From an uncultured Bacteroidales bacterium (lineage in GTDB: Bacteria; Bacteroidota; Bacteroidia; Bacteroidales; WCHB1-69): a stretch of DNA of 33,215 nt. The translations under genes were made by a program, and so were the position numbers. The stretch covers positions 7,363 through 40,577 of the forward strand of contig CAJODA010000019.1 in assembly GCA_905233745.1 (NCBI GenBank). The letters are read 5' to 3'. Below, piece by piece: positions 7,179-14,903 of this stretch (its first letter is position 1; each line of letters opens with the position of its first letter). The notes beneath the pieces were generated by a model that saw only the letters and a program-made list of their open reading frames with translations, did not search any database and was not told where the DNA came from.

Positions 7179-9290
7179 CTATCGTTGAATAATCAGTTTT
7201 TTCTTGACAGAGCTTCTATCCGTCTGGACCATAATGGTATAGAAACCGTCCGGAAGACTACGTACATCCATATTCAAGATTTCCGTGCGGGCCGTTGCAA
7301 CGGATTGGAGGACCATTCTACCGGTTATATCATAAACCACAACCGAAACATCCTCTCCCAACTCGGGCAAACGTATATGGACTGCTGACGTAGCCGGATT
7401 GGGGAAAATCTGAACCTCATCAGAGGAAAGCGATTCTACACCAGCCGGGGAGTAGTCACTAGTCCAATTCACCTGAAAGCCTTCACCGCAGAGGTAATTG
7501 TCGGAGATAAACTCAAAAATGAGATGGTTGGTGAAATAGTAAACCGGTTGCGGATCAGAATGGCCTGTGAATCTGGCAAGTTGGACCTTGGGAGAAACCG
7601 AGCAGTCGTAAATAGCCAGATAGTCACCTTCATCAAGATCCATGAGCGGGAAGGTAAGGGAAATATAAGATGCCATAGGCAAATAGAGCCGCCACTGGCA
7701 ATTGGCATTAAAGCGATAGTGTTGCATATCGCCACTGCCATCGGTCAGTTCACCATGATAATCCAGAAGAGGCATCATGCTACCACATGAATTTTCGGGT
7801 CTGGCCTGACGGAAAGAGAGTCGCCAACCGGCAGCCGTTTCTGAATCGTCAGTTTTAAAAGTAAGATATAGACTGTCTGTATTAAAGTAGTAGGTAGTCC
7901 CTGAAGGAACCGACCCCGAGATGGTCATCAGCAGATTGCCTTGGTCAGGATGGCCGTCCCAAAAACTGAGCGAATCGTGGTCAGCTTGCGTCTCAAAGAA
8001 ATCAACGACAATTTGTGCTCTATATACATTCTCTTCTGTAATCAAAAACAGACAATCCGCATTGTTGGCATAATCCAAATAACCGCTTCCATCCTCCAAA
8101 GTACCGCTCTCACATTTGATTTCCTTATAGCCACATGAGTAGGGATAAGCATTTGGATTGGGGGCAATTCCTCTCACGATACGTTGGGAATTGTTGAATC
8201 CACCCACTGGATTGGCACTTGAGTCGCCTTGGGCGATTGTGTAATAACCGTTCGATGAGCCACCCCAACCGAAATTAAAGTGATACAGACTGTCTTCATC
8301 ATAGCCGTCGCACACAAAGGCATGACAACCATCATCCGAGCATCCGGAGTAGTACAAGGGTCTTCCTGCATCGAGTTCGGTCCGTAACATGTTCTCCCAC
8401 TGGGCATGTGTATAATCATTCCGTCTGAGATATTCGCAAGTTGAAGCATATCCGAAATAGTTGGTCAATGCATAGGGGACGTTTTCCGAATAAGCGCCTG
8501 ACCCTTCCGTTCCGTACATCATGTCAACAGAAGTTCCGCAGTGAAAAATAAGCTTAGCCACCTCATTATTATAGTGGTTAAGCTGGTTTTTCATCGCCTC
8601 ATAGCAATAAGTTTGCTGGGAGAAATCAACATAAAAGTTCCCATAATCCGTATAGTTGGTATGCGAGCCTGTGCCATGCAATGGGTATCTGTAGTAATAC
8701 ATGATCATGGCCATCGCCACTGCCACGCAACCGTTAGGGGTCCGGTTGTCGTAGCCAGACGGGGCGTTGTAATCGACAGGGGAATAAGCGTTATAGTATT
8801 TGGTTTGGTTCCACAGTGCGGTCAGCAGGGGCTCCACCGCAGACGCTGTTTGATCCTTGGGCGCACCCGGATGCCGCAAGTTATTCCATTTGCGGGCGAC
8901 ATCTGCCGACGGGGCCGATGCCCGGGCACGGGCATGACGGACCTCACTGGCATAGTAGTCCAGCCACATACGGGCAGCGGGAGGCATTTCATCCAGGTCA
9001 AGCTGTTGATCGAGGGAATATGCCAACACCGGTTGCACGGCGTCATCCGCAGACATCAGTATGAAACCCTCCTTAAAGTTCAACACCATCAGGAGGGTGT
9101 CTTGCTGTTCGACCACAAAGCGGCAATCCAAGGGTGTGGACACACTCCTTCCGTTTGCTTGTTGTTTTTGATTGAAAAACTTAACCGCCAAATCTATGAG
9201 TTCACTTTTTTGAAGCGGGGTGGCAGTTATCGTATGGGCAGCCAGCATGAAGAGCAGTAGCCATGTTGATTTCTTCAAGTACATTGACAT
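7179..9290 (-). CDS. Secreted C10 (streptopain-type) cysteine protease with two CUB domains and T9SS sorting domain
   Basis: 703 residues. Signal peptide 1-23 is followed by a propeptide resembling the Spi/C10 pro-region (about 25-125; GFILMSADDAVQPVLAYS). The peptidase domain spans about 150-375, with catalytic Cys188 in NGCVAVAMAMIM and catalytic His323 in GCHAFVCDGY, followed by HFNFGWGGSSNGYY. Two CUB-like beta-sandwiches follow (about 386-494 and 502-609), each opening with Cys and containing L.DGSG and LxFWDG/LAIYDC segments. Residues 623-703 form a type A T9SS sorting domain (VQIFPNPATS, VVVYDITGRMV, LPDGFYTIMV, KKLIIQR). It is therefore predicted to be secreted or surface-attached through T9SS and to degrade proteins. 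The ATG at 9284 is an equally possible start. T9SS machinery itself is not in the window. Confidence 0.93.
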   Translation of the reverse strand: MSMYLKKSTWLLLFMLAAHTITATPLQKSELIDLAVKFFNQKQQANGRSVSTPLDCRFVVEQQDTLLMVLNFKEGFILMSADDAVQPVLAYSLDQQLDLDEMPPAARMWLDYYASEVRHARARASAPSADVARKWNNLRHPGAPKDQTASAVEPLLTALWNQTKYYNAYSPVDYNAPSGYDNRTPNGCVAVAMAMIMYYYRYPLHGTGSHTNYTDYGNFYVDFSQQTYCYEAMKNQLNHYNNEVAKLIFHCGTSVDMMYGTEGSGAYSENVPYALTNYFGYASTCEYLRRNDYTHAQWENMLRTELDAGRPLYYSGCSDDGCHAFVCDGYDEDSLYHFNFGWGGSSNGYYTIAQGDSSANPVGGFNNSQRIVRGIAPNPNAYPYSCGYKEIKCESGTLEDGSGYLDYANNADCLFLITEENVYRAQIVVDFFETQADHDSLSFWDGHPDQGNLLMTISGSVPSGTTYYFNTDSLYLTFKTDDSETAAGWRLSFRQARPENSCGSMMPLLDYHGELTDGSGDMQHYRFNANCQWRLYLPMASYISLTFPLMDLDEGDYLAIYDCSVSPKVQLARFTGHSDPQPVYYFTNHLIFEFISDNYLCGEGFQVNWTSDYSPAGVESLSSDEVQIFPNPATSAVHIRLPELGEDVSVVVYDITGRMVLQSVATARTEILNMDVRSLPDGFYTIMVQTDRSSVKKKLIIQR

Positions 9291-9310
9291 AGGGCAGAAA
9301 TTACAAGCCG

Positions 9311-9318
9311 CAAAGATA
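9311..9318 (-). promoter_or_regulatory. -7 box upstream of the C10 protease gene
   Basis: TATCTTTG on the minus strand, 20 bp before the ATG at 9290. No -33 element lies at the expected distance. Confidence 0.45.
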
Positions 9319-9375
9319 CGAAAAAAGCAAACAAGTTTAAGAAAAAAGGATGCCGGACTGAAGGAATTTCAGTTT

Positions 9376-9828
9376 TTACAAACTATTGATATCTGGAATC
9401 GGGTCAAGCATGTCATCATCTTTATCATCTCTCATGCTGGAGCCGGAGCTTCGCTGGAGGGAGGCGATAAGGGAACCGATCATTTTGGTGAGTTCCATCA
9501 ACTGGTTGCGAGAGTAGTTCGTCGCACCTTCGCCAAAAAGTTGCTTTCGGCTCATGATTTCCGTGAAAACGACGCACTCGCGCACGGAACTTTTAGCCAT
9601 TTTCAAATAGTACAGGAATTGTGTCTTGCTACGTGAAGACCCCTCGGCCGTATTGAGCGCGATATTCTGGGCCGACTTCAAAAAGGACTTTTTCAACACG
9701 TCCAGAACACCGTCTTCCGGCATGGCGCTAATTTCACTGTACAGCCATGTGATGTAATCCATGGCTTTTGCATAAATTCTCAAATCTTCAAATCTGAAGA
9801 AACTTGCATTGTTGTCTTGTTCGTTCAT
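9376..9828 (-). CDS. Four-helix-bundle protein (S23/IVP family)
   Basis: 150 residues. The sequence FRFEDLRIYAKAMDYITWLYSEI near the N-terminus, then FLKSAQNIALNTAEGSSRSKTQFLYYLKMAKSSVRE and a last long helix (NYSRNQLMELTKMIGSLIASLQRS), match the four-helix-bundle family first met as proteins encoded in 23S rRNA intervening sequences. The (N)xAEGxxR and FxxxLxxAxxSxxE motifs are diagnostic. Free-standing copies are common in Bacteroidota and their role is unknown; a pentameric RNA/protein-binding bundle has been proposed for relatives. No rRNA is nearby. A good promoter (9860-9890) precedes it, and the acidic tail (RDDKDDDMLD) is specific to this copy as far as I can tell. Confidence 0.85.
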   Translation of the reverse strand: MNEQDNNASFFRFEDLRIYAKAMDYITWLYSEISAMPEDGVLDVLKKSFLKSAQNIALNTAEGSSRSKTQFLYYLKMAKSSVRECVVFTEIMSRKQLFGEGATNYSRNQLMELTKMIGSLIASLQRSSGSSMRDDKDDDMLDPIPDINSL

Positions 9829-9859
9829 AATAGTAAATGATTTAAAATTAATGTGGCTC

Positions 9860-9890
9860 CAAAAATAAGCATTTTTTTCACATGTTCAAC
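9860..9890 (-). promoter_or_regulatory. Promoter of the four-helix-bundle gene
   Basis: GTTG (9890-9887) and TATTTTTG (9867-9860) on the minus strand are separated by 19 bp. The ATG lies 32 bp downstream of the -7 box. Confidence 0.6.
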
Positions 9891-9967
9891 TTTTTCTATT
9901 TTTCGCCCATTCCCTTCTGTTTTTCTGCTTGAACAGATGAAAAGAGAGTTCCGATTTTATTTTTTAT

Positions 9968-9975
9968 TACTTTTG
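9968..9975 (+). promoter_or_regulatory. -7 box for the M23-phoH-lpxK-pnp operon
   Basis: TACTTTTG matches TAnnTTTG and lies 16 bp before the ATG at 9992, giving a very short leader. No TTTG/GTTG occurs 19-21 bp upstream. Confidence 0.45.
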
Positions 9976-9991
9976 CACCGCATTAAAAGGG

Positions 9992-10918
9992 ATGTTGAAA
10001 CAACGTAAAATGGGAAAATTTCAGAAGATAAAACGCATTTGGCAAGCTATTCTCAAAAATTGGAAAACAAAATACCGTCTGGTATTTTCCAACGAAGACA
10101 CTTTGGAACAGCGTTTGATCGTCCGACATATAACCATAAAGAAAGTGGTGGTATTGGCGGTTATTGCTTCCACCACACTCATCATACTTACCGCTATTAT
10201 TATTGCACTCACGCCCTTACGGGTTTACATTCCCGGTTTCACTTCACAGAAAGATTACAAACTGTATCGTCAGGCGGCAGCCAAAATCGACTCGTTGGAA
10301 AAGGTTGTAGCATACAACCAGGCTTTCATCGAGAACATGACCGCAGTGGCCAAGGAGACCGTGCCCACCACAAGTGACATGGATCAGGATGCAGCGGCAA
10401 CCCCACAGGTGCATCCTGTGGAGCGAGACAAAAAGCGCACCGAACAGACGCGAAGTCTTCTTGAAGAATCTGAAAAGATTCTGGGGCGTGTGCAAAAGAA
10501 CAACGTGGGTGCCACTCCTGGCATCGAACGTGCCAAAATATCCAATCTAACCATATATCCCCCAGCCATGGGCGCCGTAAGCGGACTGTTCAACCCCAGC
10601 GAGCGGCATTTCGGCATTGACATTCTCGGGAACCCAAACAGCACAGTGTGCTGCTCCGCTGACGGCGTCGTCATCTTCACCGGTTTCAACGCCACCGACG
10701 GACACTATCTCATCGTGCAACATCCCGGCAATCTGACCTCCATTTACAAACGGAACAGCAGACTGCTGAAAAAGACCGGGGACCGTGTCCATGCCGGCAC
10801 TCCTTTGGCCATCATGGGCAAGACAGGGGTCTCGGAAAACAAAACCGTTCACCTCCATTTTGAATTGTGGTACAATGGATTCCCCGTCAATCCGTTAGAT
10901 TATCTTGTCATTCATTAA
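9992..10918 (+). CDS. Membrane-anchored M23 (LytM-like) family protein, catalytic His replaced
   Basis: 308 residues. The order is cytoplasmic N-terminus, one membrane segment (about 51-74), a coiled-coil-like region (about 90-170), and a C-terminal LytM domain (190-308). The domain keeps the zinc ligands HFGID (His206, Asp210) and the HLH pair (His287, His289). The strand that usually carries the additional catalytic His (YxH) reads SIYKRNSRLL, so Arg254 stands where many homologues have His. The protein may therefore be a regulatory or weak hydrolase of cell-wall peptide crosslinks, like degenerate LytM factors. The start at 9992 is preceded by AAAAGGG; the ATG at 10010 is a possible alternative. 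PhoH follows after 3 nt, so it heads an operon. Confidence 0.85.
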   Translation: MLKQRKMGKFQKIKRIWQAILKNWKTKYRLVFSNEDTLEQRLIVRHITIKKVVVLAVIASTTLIILTAIIIALTPLRVYIPGFTSQKDYKLYRQAAAKIDSLEKVVAYNQAFIENMTAVAKETVPTTSDMDQDAAATPQVHPVERDKKRTEQTRSLLEESEKILGRVQKNNVGATPGIERAKISNLTIYPPAMGAVSGLFNPSERHFGIDILGNPNSTVCCSADGVVIFTGFNATDGHYLIVQHPGNLTSIYKRNSRLLKKTGDRVHAGTPLAIMGKTGVSENKTVHLHFELWYNGFPVNPLDYLVIH

Positions 10919-10921
10919 TAT

Positions 10922-11941
10922 ATGGAAAAAACAATCATCATAGAGCCTTCTGAGGTTGTCGGGCTTTACGGCAGCCAGAATACCAATATAGATTTACTTA
11001 CACACCTTTTCCCGAAGCTGAAGATTGTTGCGCGCGGCAATGAGGTGAAAGTGGCAGGCGAGGACAGTGAAGTAGAGGTCTTTGAAGAGCGACTGCGCCT
11101 CCTTTCCGCACATCTGGAACAGTACGGCAAGCTGACCGAGACCGACATCCTCAACATCACCGCCATGGAGGATGACAGTTTTTACCGATTGGACGACAAC
11201 GGTGGCAACGTCATCGTGCACGGACGCGAAGGGAAAATCATCCGGGCTATCACTCCAAACCAGAAGCGACTGGTAGAGAGTGCATCCAAGAACGACATGG
11301 TATTTGTCATTGGTCCTGCTGGTACGGGCAAAACATACACAGCTGTGGCATTAGCTGTCAAAGCTCTGAAGAACAAGCAAATCCGCCGTATCATCCTAAC
11401 CCGACCGGCAGTAGAGGCAGGCGAAAACCTGGGATTTCTACCCGGCGACCTGCGCGACAAACTGGACCCTTACCTCCAACCCCTGTACGACGCTTTATGG
11501 GACATGATTCCCATGCAGAAACTGATGTCCTATATGGAAGACAAGGTTATTGAGATTGCACCGTTGGCCTTCATGCGCGGACGCACCCTGGACAATGCCT
11601 ATGTCATCCTTGACGAGGCTCAAAATGCCACTTCAGCACAATTGAAGATGTTCCTGACGCGCATGGGCAAGAATGCCAAATTCTTCATCACGGGTGACAT
11701 CACCCAGATTGACCTGCCCAAGAACCAGCAATCCGGATTGATCCAGGCCGACCGCATCCTAAGCAAAATCCAAGGCATCGATTTCATTTACATGGACACG
11801 AAAGATGTTGTACGACACCATCTGGTGACCAAGATTATCAAGAGTTATGAGGATTATGAGGCCAAGCAGGCTGCATTCGATCAAAAGCGTAAAGAGGAGC
11901 TCTTAGCCCAGAAATCCGAAAGCGAACCTGTACATGAGTAG
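10922..11941 (+). CDS. phoH: PhoH family ATPase
   Basis: 339 residues, typical for PhoH/PhoL proteins. An N-terminal KH-like region (about 1-80) precedes the PhoH ATPase domain. The Walker A motif GPAGTGKT is at 131-138, LTRPAVEAGENLGFLPGD follows at 159-176, and the Walker B motif VILDEAQN is at 228-235. These match the family closely. PhoH-like proteins bind and hydrolyse ATP and are linked to RNA metabolism and ribosome maturation (the YbeZ/YbeY pair in E. coli). The gene starts 3 nt after the M23 gene and overlaps lpxK by 8 nt, indicating translational coupling. The tail (AKQAAFDQKRKEELLAQKS) is charged and variable. Confidence 0.93.
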   Translation: MEKTIIIEPSEVVGLYGSQNTNIDLLTHLFPKLKIVARGNEVKVAGEDSEVEVFEERLRLLSAHLEQYGKLTETDILNITAMEDDSFYRLDDNGGNVIVHGREGKIIRAITPNQKRLVESASKNDMVFVIGPAGTGKTYTAVALAVKALKNKQIRRIILTRPAVEAGENLGFLPGDLRDKLDPYLQPLYDALWDMIPMQKLMSYMEDKVIEIAPLAFMRGRTLDNAYVILDEAQNATSAQLKMFLTRMGKNAKFFITGDITQIDLPKNQQSGLIQADRILSKIQGIDFIYMDTKDVVRHHLVTKIIKSYEDYEAKQAAFDQKRKEELLAQKSESEPVHE

Positions 11942-12998
11942 AACCAACAAAATCCGACGATACCTGTATCCATTAGCCTGGCTTTTCGGTGGAATTGCCT
12001 GGTTGCGCCGGCGTTTATACAAAAGCGGGATTATCAAGTCCTTCAAACCGAAGATACCGGTAATATGCATCGGCAACATTGCCATTGGCGGGACAGGGAA
12101 GACTCCCCATGCAGGCTTTATCACCAAGACTTTGAAAGAGCATTATCAGGTGGCCATGCTGAGCCGCGGATATGGTCGTGCCAGCAAAGGATACGTATTG
12201 GCCAACACCACGCCGCAAGAACAGCTCAATGCCATGCTCATAGGTGACGAGCCACTGCTACTGCACGAGCGATTCCCGGAGTTGCCCCTGGCAGTTGACG
12301 AAGACCGCAAAGAGGGTATCCTGAAACTGCTGGAATATGCCCCTGAAACGGATGTCATCATTATGGACGACGCCTACCAGCATTTGTCCGTATCCCCCAC
12401 CCTGAGGATGATACTGACCGAATACGAGTGTCCCTACTTTAACGACGCCCCGATACCAGCCGGAAGACTACGGGAATTCCCGTCAGCTGTGTCTGAAGCC
12501 GATCTGGTTGTCGTGAGCAAAGTTCCAACTGAAAACGCCGATATTGACCGTGCTGCCTGGCGGCAAAAATTAGGTATCCGCGACAATCAACCCTTGTTCT
12601 TCACCCGGTACAGGTACACAGCACCGGAGCCGGTAACCGCCGCCGCCGCTTCCGTATCCCTCCACGCCCATACAGACGTCATCCTCATGACGGGAATCGC
12701 CCGTTCCCAACCCCTTTTCGAACATCTCCAGAAAGAGTACCATATTATTAAGCATCTGAAATTTCCAGACCATCACCGGTACTCCTTGACAGAAATTGAA
12801 CAGGTTAAAAAATATATAACTGAAAATCGCGTTTTACTCACTACCGAAAAGGATTGGATGAGACTGCAGGCGGAGAACTTCAAAAAATCTTTATCTTTGC
12901 TGCCTGTTTTTATCCTTCCTATAGAAGTTGAATTCTTGACAGAAGAGGAACGCCATCTATTCACTAACATTTTAGAAGACCATGTTGGAAGAAAGTAG
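11934..12998 (+). CDS. lpxK: Tetraacyldisaccharide 4'-kinase
   Basis: 354 residues. An N-terminal hydrophobic membrane-association helix (LYPLAWLFGGIAWLRR) is followed by VICIGNIAIGGTGKTP (Walker A, 51-57), AMLSRGYGR, IGDEPLLL, and a DDAYQHLSV motif at about 143, all diagnostic for LpxK. The later HHRYSLTEIEQV and LLTTEKDWMRL segments are also family-typical. LpxK adds the 4'-phosphate to the lipid A disaccharide precursor at the inner membrane. The start ATG overlaps the phoH end by 8 nt, and the gene's end overlaps the purine nucleoside phosphorylase start by 17 nt. I recall lpxK next to a punA-type gene in other Bacteroidales, so the pairing is probably ancestral. Confidence 0.94.
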   Translation: MSRTNKIRRYLYPLAWLFGGIAWLRRRLYKSGIIKSFKPKIPVICIGNIAIGGTGKTPHAGFITKTLKEHYQVAMLSRGYGRASKGYVLANTTPQEQLNAMLIGDEPLLLHERFPELPLAVDEDRKEGILKLLEYAPETDVIIMDDAYQHLSVSPTLRMILTEYECPYFNDAPIPAGRLREFPSAVSEADLVVVSKVPTENADIDRAAWRQKLGIRDNQPLFFTRYRYTAPEPVTAAAASVSLHAHTDVILMTGIARSQPLFEHLQKEYHIIKHLKFPDHHRYSLTEIEQVKKYITENRVLLTTEKDWMRLQAENFKKSLSLLPVFILPIEVEFLTEEERHLFTNILEDHVGRK

Positions 12999-13806
12999 AA
13001 GAAAAATCGAGGAAACTGTTTCCTATCTTAACAACAGAAAACATATAAGCCCGAAAATTGCCATTGTGTTGGGTTCCGGATTAGGCGGGCTCACGCAATC
13101 CATGGAAATTGTGGATGAAATCCCCTATACGGAGATTCCGAATTTCCCTGTATCCACCGTAAAGGGACACAAGGGCACCATGATATTCGGCAGATTGGGG
13201 GGGAGAGAAGTTTTGGTTTTCAATGGCCGTATGCATTACTATGAGGGCTATCCCATGAATGTGGTTACCTTCCCGCAACAGATTCTGAAAGGGCTTGGAA
13301 TTGAGATCATCATTCTGTCGAATGCTGCCGGAGGCATGAACCCCACCTTCAAAGTCGGGGACATCATGGTCATCAAGGACCACATCAACATGTTTGGAAA
13401 CAATCCGTTAATAGGCCCCAACGACGATACATCAGGACCGCGGTTCCCAAACATGAGCGAGGTGTACTCCCATCGTCTCATCAAGTTGGCCTACACCAAA
13501 GCTAAAGAGGTAAACGTGCATTTGCAGGAAGGCGTATATATTGGTGTTTCCGGACCCTGTTTTGAGACTCCAGCCGAGTACCGGATGTTCCACATCATGG
13601 GTGCCGACGCGGTGGGCATGTCCACTGTACCGGAGGCCATTATGGCGCATCACCGGGGGCTTGAGGTTTTCGCCTTATCGGTCATCACTGACCTCGGTGT
13701 CGTTGGGCAGGTAATGGAAGCCTCGCATGAAGATGTGCTGCAGGCGGCCAACACAGCCGGTCCGAACATGGTAAAGCTGATTTGCGCCATGTTGCCGGAA
13801 ATGTAA
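12982..13806 (+). CDS. punA: Purine nucleoside phosphorylase I (inosine/guanosine type)
   Basis: 274 residues, a trimeric PNP-type length. The phosphate loop GSGLG (31-35), GHKGTM, NGRMHYYEGY (80-89), NAAGGMNP, GPCFETPAEYR (190-200) and GMSTVPE (211-217) are the class-defining motifs. The enzyme cleaves purine nucleosides with phosphate to base plus ribose-1-phosphate in purine salvage. The base-contacting Asn of the mammalian enzyme (ITN) reads VITD here (Asp236). I believe this occurs in related bacterial enzymes, and it could shift base specificity. It is last in the M23-phoH-lpxK-punA operon, and the convergent azlD gene ends 5 bp beyond its stop. Confidence 0.93.
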   Translation: MLEESRRKIEETVSYLNNRKHISPKIAIVLGSGLGGLTQSMEIVDEIPYTEIPNFPVSTVKGHKGTMIFGRLGGREVLVFNGRMHYYEGYPMNVVTFPQQILKGLGIEIIILSNAAGGMNPTFKVGDIMVIKDHINMFGNNPLIGPNDDTSGPRFPNMSEVYSHRLIKLAYTKAKEVNVHLQEGVYIGVSGPCFETPAEYRMFHIMGADAVGMSTVPEAIMAHHRGLEVFALSVITDLGVVGQVMEASHEDVLQAANTAGPNMVKLICAMLPEM

Positions 13807-13811
13807 TCCGT

Positions 13812-14156
13812 TCAGAAAATCACCGGGAGCAGCAGTTCCACGAGCACGGCCACGAGCACGGCCACAAGAGCCACGCGAACCAATCCTCTGTCTTTCCATG
13901 CCATCACGATGGCCACCATGGTAGCGATCGCCGCCGAAACAAAATGTGGCGTGGTAGCACCTGCCGGCGTGGTCGAATAGAGAACATCGGGAAATGTCAT
14001 GGCCGAAAGCACACAGAACGGGATATAGAAAAGGAAGTCCCGGACCCACTCGTTATCGAGTTTTGTCCGCACAAAGCCAATAGGGATCAAGCGGATAAGA
14101 TATGTGGTAAGAGCCATGATAAGCATACAGATGGCAATATTTTCCATACTACACAT
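13812..14156 (-). CDS. azlD: AzlD family branched-chain amino acid export subunit
   Basis: 114 residues from the ATG at 14156, chosen because AGGAGG-like sequence lies five bases upstream within the azlC end. The reading frame opens at a GTG at 14162, and an ATG at 14147 is also possible. There are four hydrophobic segments, with the AzlD-type N-terminus MALTTYLIRLIPIGFV and the segment FLFYIPFCVLSAMTFPDVLY. AzlD is the small partner of AzlC in exporters of branched-chain amino acids (known from azaleucine resistance in Bacillus). It overlaps azlC by 8 nt. The C-terminal VLVAVLVAVLVE repeat is encoded by a tandem 12-bp duplication (13839-13862). Confidence 0.85.
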   Translation of the reverse strand: MCSMENIAICMLIMALTTYLIRLIPIGFVRTKLDNEWVRDFLFYIPFCVLSAMTFPDVLYSTTPAGATTPHFVSAAIATMVAIVMAWKDRGLVRVALVAVLVAVLVELLLPVIF

Positions 14157-14889
14157 GGGCACCTCCTTCCTGTAATTTTCTCTTGTTAAAGCGCTTCACT
14201 TCCTTGATAGAGGCGCAAATAGCCGCACCAAGGATGGCTGAAACGATGATAGCCCAGCCGCCGCCGCCGCTTTTTGAAAGCACGTTGATGCCCGGCACAT
14301 ATTTGAACAGGCAGGAGAGCAGTGCAGAGACAATGACCGCAATGGCCACTTTCCTACCCTTGCGCGCCGGCGGGATGATGATGGCGATAAACATGCAGTA
14401 GAGCGCAATACCGAAGCAGCCCTGGAGCATGGGCGAGAGCATCCTGGAGGCCACCGCGCCGAGGCAAGTGCCGAGCGTCCATCCGAAAATGGGCGTGGTC
14501 ATCAGACCTCCGAAGAACGGGAAAGTGACATCTTCCTTTTCCATGGAAGCAAGCGCGAAAACCTCATCGGTGATGCAGAACGCCATGATGGCACGTTTGT
14601 AAAAAGGCATCTCCGGCGCCACTTTCTGCGAAAGGGAAAGCGACATCAGCATATAGCGCAGGTTGATAACAAACGTAGTGATCACCAATTCGATATAGGG
14701 TGCGCCGCCCTCTATGAGGCGTATGCCGGCAAACTGGCCGGCCGAAGCCATGTTGGTGAGTGAAATAATAGTGGCCTCCAACGGATTGAAACCCATCTTC
14801 ACGGCTATCAATCCGAAGGTAAAAGAGACAGGAATGTAACCCAGACAAATGGGAAATCCCTTCTTTATACCCCTAACAAACTCATTCAT
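14149..14889 (-). CDS. azlC: AzlC family branched-chain amino acid permease
   Basis: 246 residues with about seven or eight hydrophobic segments. The N-terminus FVRGIKKGFPICLGYIPVSFTFGLIAVKMG and the motif MASAGQFAGIRLIEGGAPYIELVITTFVINLRYMLMSLSL are characteristic of AzlC (the NxRYxLxxxSL pattern). AITDE-type sequence (AFCITDEVFALA) is also present. With AzlD it should form an inner-membrane exporter of leucine, isoleucine or valine analogues. It lies 14 nt downstream of the COG2509 flavoprotein gene and has its own promoter embedded in that gene's last codons (14919-14949). Confidence 0.92.
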   Translation of the reverse strand: MNEFVRGIKKGFPICLGYIPVSFTFGLIAVKMGFNPLEATIISLTNMASAGQFAGIRLIEGGAPYIELVITTFVINLRYMLMSLSLSQKVAPEMPFYKRAIMAFCITDEVFALASMEKEDVTFPFFGGLMTTPIFGWTLGTCLGAVASRMLSPMLQGCFGIALYCMFIAIIIPPARKGRKVAIAVIVSALLSCLFKYVPGINVLSKSGGGGWAIIVSAILGAAICASIKEVKRFNKRKLQEGGAHV

Positions 14890-14903
14890 AGAAGATTATC
14901 TTT

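Noticed and set aside
8541..9260. 239-codon plus-strand ORF opposite the C10 protease
   Set aside because: Antisense to the catalytic domain, whose motifs are clear on the minus strand; no recognisable features.
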